A DNA stretch of 64,000 nt from assembly GCF_004006535.1 (NCBI RefSeq), contig NZ_RLIH01000001.1, forward strand, positions 62,001-126,000, written 5' to 3'. This document shows, one piece after another, positions 16,379 through 25,324 of the stretch. The notes beneath the pieces are model-generated. The model ran no database searches. It saw nothing but the letters and a program-made list of their open reading frames with translations, and was not told the DNA's origin. This DNA comes from Anaerosphaera multitolerans (GTDB lineage: Bacteria > Bacillota > Clostridia > Tissierellales > Peptoniphilaceae). The number at the start of each line of letters is the position of its first letter. Within the stretch, counting starts at the first letter, position 1. A program made the translations under genes and the position numbers.

Positions 16379-17671
16379 TTACTTACTTAACAGTTCATTG
16401 GCTTTAATTTCAAACTCGGCTAAAGTGGAATCTATATCGGCACCATTTACCCAAATTGCGTCCATAGTTTCCGTTAAATACTTCTTCACTTCCGCATAGG
16501 CGGGGTTCATGGGACGACCTGTGCTGTAAAGCTCCAATTGGTCCAAGGCCACTTTAAATTGTGGCGTTTCTTTATAAAGCGTTTTAATTTTATCTGTTTC
16601 GGCTGCGCTTTTTCTACTTGGCACATAGCCCGTATAGGCGCTTGCATAGGCTGACTGTTCCGTATCTACCATCCACTTTATAAACTCCCATGCAGCTTCT
16701 TTTTCCTCAGGAGAAATTTCCCTAGCCATTACTAAATTACATCCTCCTGTGGGAACTCCATAATCCACCTCTTTAGGCAGAAAACAGGTATTTACTTCAA
16801 AGTTGTTTTCCTTTGCAATTTCTAAAATCTTGGTGATATCTCCCGTTGACTGCATCCACATTGCTGTATTTTGATTCATATAGTCAGCTTCTAATTTTGC
16901 AGAGTCACTTCCCGCCATAAACCTAATATAATCTTTATCTTTTAAATCCTTAAAGAATTGAAAAACTTTTTTGCCCTCTTCTGAATTTAAGTTGGTCTTA
17001 GTTTCATCTTCACTTAAAACCGAACTTCCATGTTCCAACATAAAACCTTCCAACAACCAGTCGTAGGAATGCATACTAAGTCCATAAGCTCCCGTTTTTT
17101 CCTTGACTATCTTGGAATACTCCGCAAGTTCATCCCAAGTTTTAGGGCCTGTGGGATCAAGTCCCGCCTTTTCCAATAAAGTTGTATTTAAATAGAGTAT
17201 GGGTGTACTTCTAAGGTAGGGTAGACCGTACCAAACATCTTCAACTTTACAATTTCCAAGCAGGCCTTCATAAAAATCTCCCATATCGATATTATCTTTT
17301 TCAATATAGGGAGAAAGAGGTTCTATTACTCCATTATCAGCAAAGGTTTTTATTGAGGCAATTTCCATTACACTTACTGCGGGAACCTCTCCTGCAACAT
17401 GGGCAGCTTGAAGTTTTTGATGCAGCTCATCATAGGAGCCTTGGTATTCGGCCTTTACCACAATATTTTTTTCCTTTCCCACAGTTTCATTAAATTGTTT
17501 AACTAAATTTTCATTGTTCTCCTGAATTTTATCTGTCCAGGAATACCAATAGGTTATTTCCATTGGATTATCCGAATCTTCTTTGCCGGCTTGGGAAGAA
17601 TCCGCTTTACTGCAAGCTACTAAACTTAAACTTAACAAGACCATTAATACTAAAGTGAATTTTTTTCTCAT
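16379..17671 (-). CDS. UgpB-like extracellular solute-binding lipoprotein
   Basis: This 430-aa protein has a lipoprotein signal with Cys in LSLVACSK (about residue 20) and a family 1 solute-binding fold. The segments VPTGGCNLVM, YVPSRKSA and TGRPMNPAYAEV match the UgpB (glycerol-3-phosphate/glycerophosphodiester) branch. It would capture the substrate outside and deliver it to the two permeases encoded just upstream. Substrate identity is inferred from this similarity and the phosphodiesterase next door. Confidence 0.85.
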   Translation of the reverse strand: MRKKFTLVLMVLLSLSLVACSKADSSQAGKEDSDNPMEITYWYSWTDKIQENNENLVKQFNETVGKEKNIVVKAEYQGSYDELHQKLQAAHVAGEVPAVSVMEIASIKTFADNGVIEPLSPYIEKDNIDMGDFYEGLLGNCKVEDVWYGLPYLRSTPILYLNTTLLEKAGLDPTGPKTWDELAEYSKIVKEKTGAYGLSMHSYDWLLEGFMLEHGSSVLSEDETKTNLNSEEGKKVFQFFKDLKDKDYIRFMAGSDSAKLEADYMNQNTAMWMQSTGDITKILEIAKENNFEVNTCFLPKEVDYGVPTGGCNLVMAREISPEEKEAAWEFIKWMVDTEQSAYASAYTGYVPSRKSAAETDKIKTLYKETPQFKVALDQLELYSTGRPMNPAYAEVKKYLTETMDAIWVNGADIDSTLAEFEIKANELLSK

Positions 17672-17684
17672 TTACTATCTCCTT

Positions 17685-18512
17685 TTATTTTATGCCTGTA
17701 TAAGACAGGGCATCCATAATTTGCCTTTGAGCAATAACAAATACTATTAATACAGGAATTATCAACAATACATTTCCCGCCATTATAATATGGTAGTTCA
17801 ATCCGCCCTCCATAGTTCTCAGCGCCGCTATTCCAACGGGAAGCGTACGCACTGCATCATTTGTAGTTAGAACAAAGGGCCAAAAATAATCGTTCCAAGA
17901 GGATATAAAGGTAATCAGTCCCAAAGTTACCAATGTAGGTCTTGCAATGGGAAGCATAATTCTTGTAATAATCTTTCCTTCACTTGCCCCGTCTAATTTT
18001 GCAGCCTCTACTAACTCCTTGGGAACCTGCATAAAGGTCTGCCTTAACATAAATATTGCAAAGGCACTGGTTGCCGAAGGAAGTATTAAAGAAAGGTAAC
18101 TGTTAATTAAACCCAATTTACTAAACATTAAAAATACAGGTAAAAATATAAGTTGAGCGGGAATCATCATTGTAACAAGAGTTATTCCAAATAAAATTTT
18201 CCTGCCCTTAAAATCATATCTTGCAAAGGCATAGGCAGCCGGTATTACAGTTACAACTTGACATAGCAAAGTTCCGGTTACTACAATTAAACTGTTTTTC
18301 AGCATATGCAGAAAGGGAATTGCCTCAAAGGCCCTTACAAAATTATCCCACTGCGGATTTTTCACAATAAAGCCGGGAGGCATTTGCAAGGTCTGCCCTA
18401 GAGTTTTTAAAGAAGTTACAACCATCCATGCAAAGGGAAAAACAAAAATTACCACCAACAATATATTTAAAAGATTTTTCATTAAAAAACCTAAACTTTT
18501 TTTAATTGCCAT
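17685..18512 (-). CDS. Ugp-type ABC import permease (UgpE-like)
   Basis: This 275-aa inner-membrane protein has six predicted helices. The EAA loop, which binds the ATPase, is EAAKLDGASEGKIITRIMLPIARP (about residue 168). It is the second permease of the importer. AAGGAGG precedes the ATG and the binding-protein gene follows after 13 bases. Confidence 0.88.
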   Translation of the reverse strand: MAIKKSLGFLMKNLLNILLVVIFVFPFAWMVVTSLKTLGQTLQMPPGFIVKNPQWDNFVRAFEAIPFLHMLKNSLIVVTGTLLCQVVTVIPAAYAFARYDFKGRKILFGITLVTMMIPAQLIFLPVFLMFSKLGLINSYLSLILPSATSAFAIFMLRQTFMQVPKELVEAAKLDGASEGKIITRIMLPIARPTLVTLGLITFISSWNDYFWPFVLTTNDAVRTLPVGIAALRTMEGGLNYHIIMAGNVLLIIPVLIVFVIAQRQIMDALSYTGIK

Positions 18513-18521
18513 AATTCCTCC

Positions 18522-19472
18522 TTACTGATAGTGAACTTTCTTACTTAAAGCCCAGAAATACAAAATTGTACAAATTCCTATAAGTCCCATTAACACCACT
18601 CCCATCGCTGAAGCATATCCGATTTTATAATATTTAAAGCCATATTCATAAAGGTTAAAAACCAAAGTATTTGTTGAGTTCATAGGACCTCCCTGAGTCA
18701 TAATACTTACAGTTTCAAAGACCTTAAAGGATGAAATAATATTCATTAGCACCAAAAAGAAAATTGAAGGTGAAATCATAGGCATAGTTATTTTAAAAAA
18801 AACTTTTTGCTTACTTGCCCTGTCCAAATTTGCAGCTTCATATAAATCCTTGGGAACTGCATGCATTGCCGAAAGTAAAATAATTACATTATAGCCCACT
18901 CCCTTCCAAACCGATACAAGTATTATGGAATTAAGGGCAATCTTCGGATCTTCCAGCCATTTAACGGAATTTATTTCCAGAACTTCAAGCAGATAATTTA
19001 AAAGTCCGTAGTCGCTGTCCATTAACCACATCCAAATAAAGGCTATGGATATTAAAGGAATTACATAGGGAGTAAATATTATCCCCTGCAATATTGAATT
19101 AATCTTCCTACTTTCCTTTAAATATTCAGCCAGCATTAAAGCAATTCCAACGGAAAAAAACACTGTATAAAAGGTATATTTCATAGTATTTACAACTACT
19201 TGAAGAAATTCTTCACTTGTAAATAAAGCTTTGAAATTTCCCAGCCCTATAAATACTTTTTCTCCTATTAAATTCCATTCAAAACCGCTTAAATAAACCA
19301 TATATCCTATTGGATAAAGTACAAATACTGCAAGGATTATAATAGCGGGGCTTACCATTAAGTAGGGTTTGATTTTGGAAAGTTCTCCATATTTCTTGTT
19401 TCTTTCCTTTAATTGTCCCCGCAACTTATACCTATTTAAATATTGACTTTGAGTGTTTCGAGTATGTTCCAC
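18522..19472 (-). CDS. Ugp-type ABC import permease (UgpA-like)
   Basis: This 316-aa membrane protein has a basic N-terminal tail of about 35 residues, then six helices with the EAA loop EAANLDRASKQKVFFKITMP near residue 215. It starts at GTG, preceded by AGGAGG. It pairs with the UgpE-like permease encoded 9 bases downstream. Confidence 0.88.
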   Translation of the reverse strand: MEHTRNTQSQYLNRYKLRGQLKERNKKYGELSKIKPYLMVSPAIIILAVFVLYPIGYMVYLSGFEWNLIGEKVFIGLGNFKALFTSEEFLQVVVNTMKYTFYTVFFSVGIALMLAEYLKESRKINSILQGIIFTPYVIPLISIAFIWMWLMDSDYGLLNYLLEVLEINSVKWLEDPKIALNSIILVSVWKGVGYNVIILLSAMHAVPKDLYEAANLDRASKQKVFFKITMPMISPSIFFLVLMNIISSFKVFETVSIMTQGGPMNSTNTLVFNLYEYGFKYYKIGYASAMGVVLMGLIGICTILYFWALSKKVHYQ

Positions 19473-19482
19473 TTTACTCCTC

Positions 19483-20520
19483 CTAACTTAGAGTCTTTGC
19501 CACTCTATTCCCATTTTCATCAAAATAGTGAATATTTCTATTGTCCACCCTTACTACACAATTTCCCATGGAAATTTTCCTTTCATCAAAGCTTTTAACC
19601 TGTATGTTCCCAAATTCCGTTTTTACTTTAAATATTTTTTGATCTCCCAGCATCTCCTTTGCTGTTACTTTCCCATAAAAAGAATAGACATCTTTTAATT
19701 CACTTAAATCAGAATCTATATATGCCTTTTCAGGTCTAAAACCAATATGACTAATAGAAGTCTTCCCCTCATTTAAAACATTTAAAGGCAGTATATTCAT
19801 AGGAGGAGAGCCTATAAATTTAGCGGAAAACATATTTTCAGGAAGATTGTAAATAGCTTCAGGAGTACCCTGCTGTTTAATTCTTCCCCTTTCCAGCAAA
19901 ACTATTTCCGTTCCCATGGACATTGCCTCTACCTGATCGTGAGTTACATATACAAAAGTGCTTTTTAATTTTTGATGTAATTCAATTAAATCCACTCTTA
20001 TTTGACTTCTAAGTTTTGCATCTAGGTTGGAAAGAGGTTCATCCATTAAAAACACATCCGGCTTTTTAACCAAGGCCCTTGCCAGAGCAACTCTCTGTCT
20101 TTGACCTCCTGAAAGCTGTTGCGGTTTCCTATTTAAAAATTCTATAATTCCAAGAGATTTTGATGCATTATTTATTCTCTCCTCCCTTTCCTCCTTTGGC
20201 AATTTCATATTCTTTAATCCGAACTCAATATTTTCCTTCACCGTCATTGTGGGATAGAGAGCATAGTTTTGAAACACCATGGCGACATTTCGCTTCCCCG
20301 GCTCAATATCTCTTACTGAATTGCCACCCATAATTATGTCGCCCTCTGTTGGCTCCTCAAGACCTGCTATCATTCTTAAAATTGTGGACTTACCGCATCC
20401 CGAAGGACCAAGCAGGACTGTAAAACTTTCTTTTTCTATTTCAAGATTCATATTTTCTATAATGGGCTTTTGATTTCCGAAAGCTTTATAAATATTTTTC
20501 AACACTATTTTATTTTCCAA
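19483..20520 (-). CDS. Ugp/MalK-type ABC import ATPase
   Basis: This 345-aa ATPase has Walker A GPSGCGKST (residues 38-46), signature LSGGQRQRV, Walker B ending LMDEPLSNLD and the switch His in VTHD. The C-terminal 110 residues form the short MOI/OB regulatory domain of UgpC/MalK proteins. The start is TTG, with AAGGAG 7 bases upstream. It is the first gene of the operon (ATPase, UgpA-like, UgpE-like, binding protein, phosphodiesterase). Confidence 0.93.
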   Translation of the reverse strand: MENKIVLKNIYKAFGNQKPIIENMNLEIEKESFTVLLGPSGCGKSTILRMIAGLEEPTEGDIIMGGNSVRDIEPGKRNVAMVFQNYALYPTMTVKENIEFGLKNMKLPKEEREERINNASKSLGIIEFLNRKPQQLSGGQRQRVALARALVKKPDVFLMDEPLSNLDAKLRSQIRVDLIELHQKLKSTFVYVTHDQVEAMSMGTEIVLLERGRIKQQGTPEAIYNLPENMFSAKFIGSPPMNILPLNVLNEGKTSISHIGFRPEKAYIDSDLSELKDVYSFYGKVTAKEMLGDQKIFKVKTEFGNIQVKSFDERKISMGNCVVRVDNRNIHYFDENGNRVAKTLS

Positions 20521-20573
20521 AATATTCTCCTTTCAAGGTGGTTTTCCCTTCACTACGGTCCAAGTATATAACC

Positions 20574-20592
20574 CAAGTGTAAATTTCACTTG
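20574..20592. promoter_or_regulatory. inverted repeat before the Ugp-type operon
   Basis: CAAGTG and CACTTG form a perfect inverted repeat with a 7-base AT-rich centre. A further half-site-like CAAGT lies at about 20561. The region is AT-rich around TATATA (20565-20570), read leftward as a possible -10 box. A regulator of the transport operon may bind here; none is encoded next to it. Confidence 0.4.
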
Positions 20593-20693
20593 TAAGTAAT
20601 GTAAAGATTGTTAAAAAAATTCAGGTCCTTTGTAAAACACCTTTAATTTCAGATTGCGCTATTTGGAATTAAATTCTTTGATATATTTCAAAA

Positions 20694-20710
20694 AATGGTA
20701 TAATACCATT
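20694..20710 (+). promoter_or_regulatory. palindrome overlapping the promoter of the ligase operon
   Basis: AATGGTAT-A-ATACCATT is a perfect 17-bp palindrome. It contains TATAAT (20699-20704) with an upstream TGG, making an extended -10 box for the rightward operon that starts at 20734. A bound regulator would block the promoter directly. Confidence 0.55.
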
Positions 20711-20733
20711 AGTAATTATAGGGAAGTGATAAT

Positions 20734-21915
20734 GTGAGATATAAATACAGAAACAAGGCAGTAGTTCTTGGAACCAACTACTACGTTGGACTTGGAGTAG
20801 TTAGAAACCTTGGAAGAAACGGAGTAAAGGTAGTAAGTGTGGATTATGCTGAATCCAACTACGGAATATCCAAGTACGTAAAAGAAAGATTAATAGCTCC
20901 CCACTACAAAGAACAGGAAGAGGAGCTGGTTCAGTTCTTAATAGACTATGCTAAAAAACAAACGCGTAAACCCGTACTTTTCCCCACAGCTGATTTATAT
21001 GTGGAGTTTATGGAAAACAATTTTGATGCCTTAAAGGAATACTACCTATGGCCTAATGAACAAAAAGGACTACTTGCCAGCTTAATGGACAAGCAATCCC
21101 TTTTACAATATACGGAACCTCTTGGAATTAAAACGCCTGAAATAATTCCAATGGATGAGGAGAATTTATACTCCAAGGTAACTGAGGAGTTGGGCTATCC
21201 CTGTATAGTAAAACCCAAGGATTCAATGCCCTTTGTAAATAAATATAGAAGTAAGGTATTCTTTGTAAATTCTGAAGAGGAATTAATTGAAAAAATTGAA
21301 ATGTGTAAGCGGGACGGTCAGGAAGTCTTCGTTCAAAAAATAGTAAAGGGTCCCGAGACCAATTGCTATTCCTTTGACGTCTATATGGACAAGGACCAAA
21401 ATGTAGTAAGCTATATGACCACAAATAAAATCCGTCAATGGCCTGTTAATTTCGGAGCAAGTACCTATGCCCGTCAACACTATATTCCGGAATTATATGA
21501 TATTTGCGTGCCTTTGTTTAAAAATGTAAAGTACAGAGGTTTTGCGGAAGTGGAACTTAAAAGAGATGAAAATACAGGTACTATTTATTTAATAGAGGTC
21601 AATGTTCGATTTGTAAACTTCGTTGAACTTCAATGTGCAATGGGTATGAATACTCCAATGATGTACTTTTTGGATTCCATTGGCGAACCTGTTGAAGGAC
21701 CTATTATAGATGAGGATAAGGACATCTACTGGAAGTACAAATATGAGGACATTTCAGCAATAAAAAAATATTTAAATACTAAACAAATGACTTTATGGCA
21801 AATTATAAAGGATTACAGATTTAAAAAAGTCAGCTCTACTTGGGCCTGGGACGATCCTAAGCCGGGATGGACATTCTTTAAGTGGGCCATAGGTCACAAA
21901 TTAAAAAGGAGTTAG
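20734..21915 (+). CDS. ATP-grasp carboxylate-amine ligase
   Basis: This 393-aa enzyme has a Rossmann-like N-terminal domain (VVLGTNYYVGLGVVRNLGR) and an ATP-grasp domain with PCIVKPKDS (about residue 155), EVFVQKIVKGPE and the metal-binding IYLIEVNVR (about 292). ATP-grasp ligases of this layout join a carboxylate to an amine; relatives include D-aspartate ligases that add the peptidoglycan cross-bridge residue. The start is GTG, preceded by AGGGAAG. The next gene encodes a gamma-glutamyl hydrolase, so a gamma-glutamyl or acidic amino acid bond is a reasonable guess. Confidence 0.8.
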   Translation: MRYKYRNKAVVLGTNYYVGLGVVRNLGRNGVKVVSVDYAESNYGISKYVKERLIAPHYKEQEEELVQFLIDYAKKQTRKPVLFPTADLYVEFMENNFDALKEYYLWPNEQKGLLASLMDKQSLLQYTEPLGIKTPEIIPMDEENLYSKVTEELGYPCIVKPKDSMPFVNKYRSKVFFVNSEEELIEKIEMCKRDGQEVFVQKIVKGPETNCYSFDVYMDKDQNVVSYMTTNKIRQWPVNFGASTYARQHYIPELYDICVPLFKNVKYRGFAEVELKRDENTGTIYLIEVNVRFVNFVELQCAMGMNTPMMYFLDSIGEPVEGPIIDEDKDIYWKYKYEDISAIKKYLNTKQMTLWQIIKDYRFKKVSSTWAWDDPKPGWTFFKWAIGHKLKRS

Positions 21916-21916
21916 T

Positions 21917-22621
21917 ATGAGACCTTTAATAGCTATTACTCCCAGAGTAGACTCCAACTGGGAAAGTGTAAATATGAACAGTGAATTTTTCAATTTTCTA
22001 GAGGATTTGGGAGCAACTCCTATAATATTGCCCTATAACTACTCTAGGGAATCCATTGACAATATTTTAAATAAAGTTGATGGACTGCTCTTTACAGGCG
22101 GACACGATATAAATCCTATGTACTACGGGGAATTTCCCACAAGTAAGTGTCATATTATAAGTCCTAAAAGAGATGCCTTTGAAAGTGAACTTATGAGGGC
22201 TGCTATTGAAAAAGATATACCCCTACTTGCCATATGTAGAGGGATGCAGTTATTAAATATAGTTCAAGGCGGTTCACTCTATCAGGATATAGACAGCCAG
22301 TATAAAACCAGCTTAAAGCACATCAACGAGGAGCCCTTTGATAAATTAGTTCACAGTGTGGAGATTATAAAGGACAATCCCTTTGGAAGTGTTTTTAAAA
22401 AAGATCTGCTGGAAGTAAATTCCCTTCACCATCAGGCTATTAAAGATTTAGGAAGTAATCTAAAAGTTTTTTCCAAATCAACAGACGGACTAGTTGAGGG
22501 AATATATATGGAAGATAAAAAGTTTATATGCGGAGTTCAATGGCATCCGGAATTTCTATATAAAACCTGTGAAGATAATAAAAACCTACTGTTAAAGTTT
22601 ATTGAAAGCTGCAAAATATGA
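21917..22621 (+). CDS. gamma-glutamyl hydrolase, class I glutamine amidotransferase-like (PuuD family)
   Basis: This 234-aa enzyme has the nucleophile elbow LLAICRGMQLLN (Cys about residue 106) and His/Glu in VQWHPEF (about 213), completing the Cys-His-Glu triad. FTGGHDINP is typical of the PuuD/peptidase C26 branch, which hydrolyses gamma-glutamyl amide bonds. It starts 1 base after the ATP-grasp ligase gene, whose product makes such bonds, and overlaps the TraX gene by 4 bases. Confidence 0.85.
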   Translation: MRPLIAITPRVDSNWESVNMNSEFFNFLEDLGATPIILPYNYSRESIDNILNKVDGLLFTGGHDINPMYYGEFPTSKCHIISPKRDAFESELMRAAIEKDIPLLAICRGMQLLNIVQGGSLYQDIDSQYKTSLKHINEEPFDKLVHSVEIIKDNPFGSVFKKDLLEVNSLHHQAIKDLGSNLKVFSKSTDGLVEGIYMEDKKFICGVQWHPEFLYKTCEDNKNLLLKFIESCKI

Positions 22622-23361
22622 AAGAAATCTCATTAAATAAAAATTTAAATGCCTTTCATTTAAAAATTATAGCAATTATTGCAATGCTGCTTAATCATTT
22701 GGGAAGCGGGTTTAAAATAGGGATTTCCCATCCCTATTTATACCTATTTACTGAGACCATAGGAAAACTAACCTTTCCCATTATGGCTTTTCTACTGGTG
22801 GAGGGTTTTTATCACACAAGGAACTTTAAAAAATATGCTCTAAGGTTAGCTGTTTTTTGGATAATTTCCATAGTTCCTTTTAAATTATATTTTTTTGAAA
22901 ATAGGCCCTTTATCTTTACAGACTTATTTAACAATATAATGTTTACACTTTTAATGGGACTTTTAATGATGTACTGTCTACAAAAATATAAGAATTTTTC
23001 CTTTATTATAGTACTTATCTTTATGTTCCTAACCTCTTTTTCCGATTGGGGAATTTTTGGAATTATAATTATTTTTTGTTACTACAATATTAAAGATGAA
23101 GTTTTAAAGGTGGTAAATCCTACAATATTTGTAGCTCTTCCCACTATAATAATAACACTTTTGGCTAAGGTATCCGACCCTTCTTTCAGTTCCATCTATG
23201 TTATTGAGGGAATTGGTATGGCAGGAATATTTTTAACGATTCCTTTGCTTTTAAAGTACAATGGCGAAAGAGGCTATTCACCAAATTGGGTTAAGTATGG
23301 ATTTTATTTATTTTATCCTCTGCACCTAACAGTTCTTTTAATAATCAGAAACTATATATAG
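22618..23361 (+). CDS. TraX-family membrane acyltransferase-like protein
   Basis: This 247-aa protein has about eight hydrophobic segments. The N-terminal LKIIAIIAMLLNHLG and following FTETIGKLTFPIMAFLLVEGFYHTRN match the TraX family, named after the F-pilin N-acetylase but common in Firmicutes without conjugation genes. No conjugation gene is nearby, so surface or cell-wall acylation is the more likely job. It is the third gene of the ligase-hydrolase operon. Confidence 0.8.
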   Translation: MKEISLNKNLNAFHLKIIAIIAMLLNHLGSGFKIGISHPYLYLFTETIGKLTFPIMAFLLVEGFYHTRNFKKYALRLAVFWIISIVPFKLYFFENRPFIFTDLFNNIMFTLLMGLLMMYCLQKYKNFSFIIVLIFMFLTSFSDWGIFGIIIIFCYYNIKDEVLKVVNPTIFVALPTIIITLLAKVSDPSFSSIYVIEGIGMAGIFLTIPLLLKYNGERGYSPNWVKYGFYLFYPLHLTVLLIIRNYI

Positions 23362-23396
23362 AAGGAGTTTGCCCTTGGACAAACTCCTTTTTTTAT
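23362..23396. terminator. bidirectional terminator between TraX and PatB genes
   Basis: AAGGAGTTTG pairs with CAAACTCCTT around an 8-base loop, followed by TTTTTT rightward. The leftward reading continues from the PatB-like stop codon at 23393 and has A-rich flanks, so it may serve both. Confidence 0.85.
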
Positions 23397-24586
23397 TTAT
23401 TTTCTTTTAACTTTACAAGTGCTTTATCAAGTCTTTCAAGCTCTCTTTTTATAACCCAAGTTGGAGCAGCGAGGTTTATTCTCTCATAACCATTTCCCTC
23501 TTCTCCAAAAATATATCCCTCATCTGTAAAGAACTGAGCCTCCATATGCATAAACTCTTCCAGTTCCTCATTACTTAAACCCAATCCGCTAAAGTCAACC
23601 CACTGTAGGTAAGTTCCCTCGGAAAGATAAGCCTTTATCTCTGGATGTCTCTCATCAAAAAAGTCCTTTACCATTCTTTGATTTCTATCTATTACGGGAA
23701 TTAATTCATCTAACCATTTTTCACTTTTAGTATAGGCAAGTTCACAGGCCTTATATCCTAAAATATTTACCATTCTGCTTCGCATTGCAGCTAAGGCTTC
23801 TAGGTAGACACTTCGCATTTCTTCATTTTTAACTATTATGTTGGAAGTTGCCAGTCCCGCCAAGTTAAAAGTCTTTGACGGCGCCGTACAGGTAATAGTA
23901 ATATTTTCTATTTCTTCAGATATACTTCCCATCATTATGTGTTTGTAACCGGGCATTATTAAGTCATTCCAAATTTCATCAGACACCAATACAATATCAT
24001 TTTCCAAACAAATATTGCCGACTTTTTCCAACTCATCACGTGTCCAAACTCTTCCTACAGGATTATGAGGATTGCAAAATATCAATAATTTATTTTTAGG
24101 ATCTCTTGCCAATTCTTCAAACTTGTCAAAATCAATAGTATAGTATCCATCAGTTTTTATAAGCGGACAATTTACAAGTTTTCTATTATTTGCATATATG
24201 GCATTTGTAAAAGGATAATATACCGGTCTGAAAATTATTACTCCATCGTCTTCTTTTGTAAAGGCATTTACCGCTGCGTAAAAGGCATTTACTACACCCG
24301 GAGTAGTTACAATCCAGTCTTTTTCTATGTCATAATTGTGTCTGCGCTTCATCCAAGAAATTACAGCTTCATGGTACTCCGGATAAGGTCCTGCATATCC
24401 AAGTATAACTTCATCTAAGTACTCCTTAAGTCCTTCTATTATTTCCGGTGCATTTTTAAATTCCATATCAGCAACTGATAAGGGAACTACATCCTCACTT
24501 ACATTTGGATTCCATTCATACATCTGGTCCCACTTTTCAGACCCTTGTTTTTTTCTAGATACTAAAGTTTCAAAATCATATCCCAT
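23393..24586 (-). CDS. MalY/PatB-family PLP aminotransferase (cystathionine beta-lyase type)
   Basis: This 397-aa fold-type I PLP enzyme has the cofactor Lys in TAPSKTFNLAGL (about residue 235), FCNPHNPVGRVW (about 170) and VSDEIWND (about 202). The pattern fits MalY/PatB C-S lyases that cleave cystathionine or cysteine conjugates. The N-terminal SVADMEF motif is also typical. It is divergent from a MarR regulator with closely matching promoters. Confidence 0.9.
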   Translation of the reverse strand: MGYDFETLVSRKKQGSEKWDQMYEWNPNVSEDVVPLSVADMEFKNAPEIIEGLKEYLDEVILGYAGPYPEYHEAVISWMKRRHNYDIEKDWIVTTPGVVNAFYAAVNAFTKEDDGVIIFRPVYYPFTNAIYANNRKLVNCPLIKTDGYYTIDFDKFEELARDPKNKLLIFCNPHNPVGRVWTRDELEKVGNICLENDIVLVSDEIWNDLIMPGYKHIMMGSISEEIENITITCTAPSKTFNLAGLATSNIIVKNEEMRSVYLEALAAMRSRMVNILGYKACELAYTKSEKWLDELIPVIDRNQRMVKDFFDERHPEIKAYLSEGTYLQWVDFSGLGLSNEELEEFMHMEAQFFTDEGYIFGEEGNGYERINLAAPTWVIKRELERLDKALVKLKENK

Positions 24587-24649
24587 AGTAAACCTCCAAT
24601 TTTTAAATTATTTTAGCCTTTAATTATTAAGCCCCTTAACTTTATTGTT

Positions 24650-24679
24650 ATTATACCACTTTCTTCTTTGGTAAATCAA
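24650..24679 (-). promoter_or_regulatory. leftward promoter of the PatB-like gene
   Basis: On the minus strand TTGATT (24679-24674) is 18 bases from TATAAT (24655-24650). The bases just before the -10 box read AAAGTGG, as in the divergent promoter. Confidence 0.65.
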
Positions 24680-24725
24680 TTAATATTATATATCTTCTTA
24701 ATATGAGTAGACTTTTGATATTAGT

Positions 24726-24755
24726 TTAACATATTTCCCAAAAGTGTGGTATTAT
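24726..24755 (+). promoter_or_regulatory. rightward promoter of the MarR-like gene
   Basis: TTAACA (24726-24731) is 18 bases from TATTAT (24750-24755). The -10 box is preceded by AAAGTGTGG, close to the AAAGTGG of the divergent promoter, which suggests a common regulator site at both. Confidence 0.6.
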
Positions 24756-24793
24756 TAAAAACAAAAGTAAGTAAAAATTAGCGAGGTGAATTT

Positions 24794-25324
24794 GTGAACT
24801 TAGAAACTTTTAAGAGAGAAATACTGGATACTTGGATTGAGGGCGATGAATCAGAAGAATTTGTAAATGAAAAATATGCAATAATAGATGCCTTTGCAAC
24901 AAATCTCTATGATTTCGTACTAACTTACTATAACTATATGAATCGAAGGAAGGATTATGGCTTGGGGAAACCTCTTACAATGGTTGAAGTACATATTCTT
25001 ACAGATATAGGAGATAATCCCGGAACTACAGTAACTGAACTTGCAAAAAAATGGAAAAAAACCAGCAGTGCAATTTCTCAAACAGTACGCAGTTTATTAA
25101 AATTAAACTACATTAGAAGAGAAAACAGCACTACTGACGGAAAGGTCTTTTTCCTCTATGTTACGGAAGAAGGAGCTGATATGGTCCTTGCCCATAAAAA
25201 ATATGATATTATAGATACTATTAAAACCAACAAAAAGTTGGCCAAAAAATTTACTGCGGAAGATCTTTTTTTATTTAATGAAATTTTAAAAGAATATACC
25301 GACTTATTAAATCCAAAACTATAA
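24794..25324 (+). CDS. MarR-family transcriptional regulator
   Basis: This 176-aa protein has a MarR winged helix (about residues 75-125; GTTVTELAKKWKKTSSAISQTVRSL, then wing RRENSTTDGKVF). It is longer than the usual 140-150 because of an acidic N-terminal extension of about 30 residues. It starts at GTG after GCGAGGTGA. Position and shared promoter motifs suggest it controls itself and the divergent PatB-like gene. Confidence 0.88.
   Translation: MNLETFKREILDTWIEGDESEEFVNEKYAIIDAFATNLYDFVLTYYNYMNRRKDYGLGKPLTMVEVHILTDIGDNPGTTVTELAKKWKKTSSAISQTVRSLLKLNYIRRENSTTDGKVFFLYVTEEGADMVLAHKKYDIIDTIKTNKKLAKKFTAEDLFLFNEILKEYTDLLNPKL

Noticed and set aside
22618-23361. TraX as a sign of a conjugative element
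   Set aside because: No relaxase, coupling protein, pilus or integrase gene is nearby; TraX-family proteins are common chromosomal genes.
24037-24042. CACGTG core as another parS site
   Set aside because: The flanks do not form the palindromic arms, and it lies inside the PatB-like coding region. The same applies to CACGTG at 51164-51169 in gyrA.
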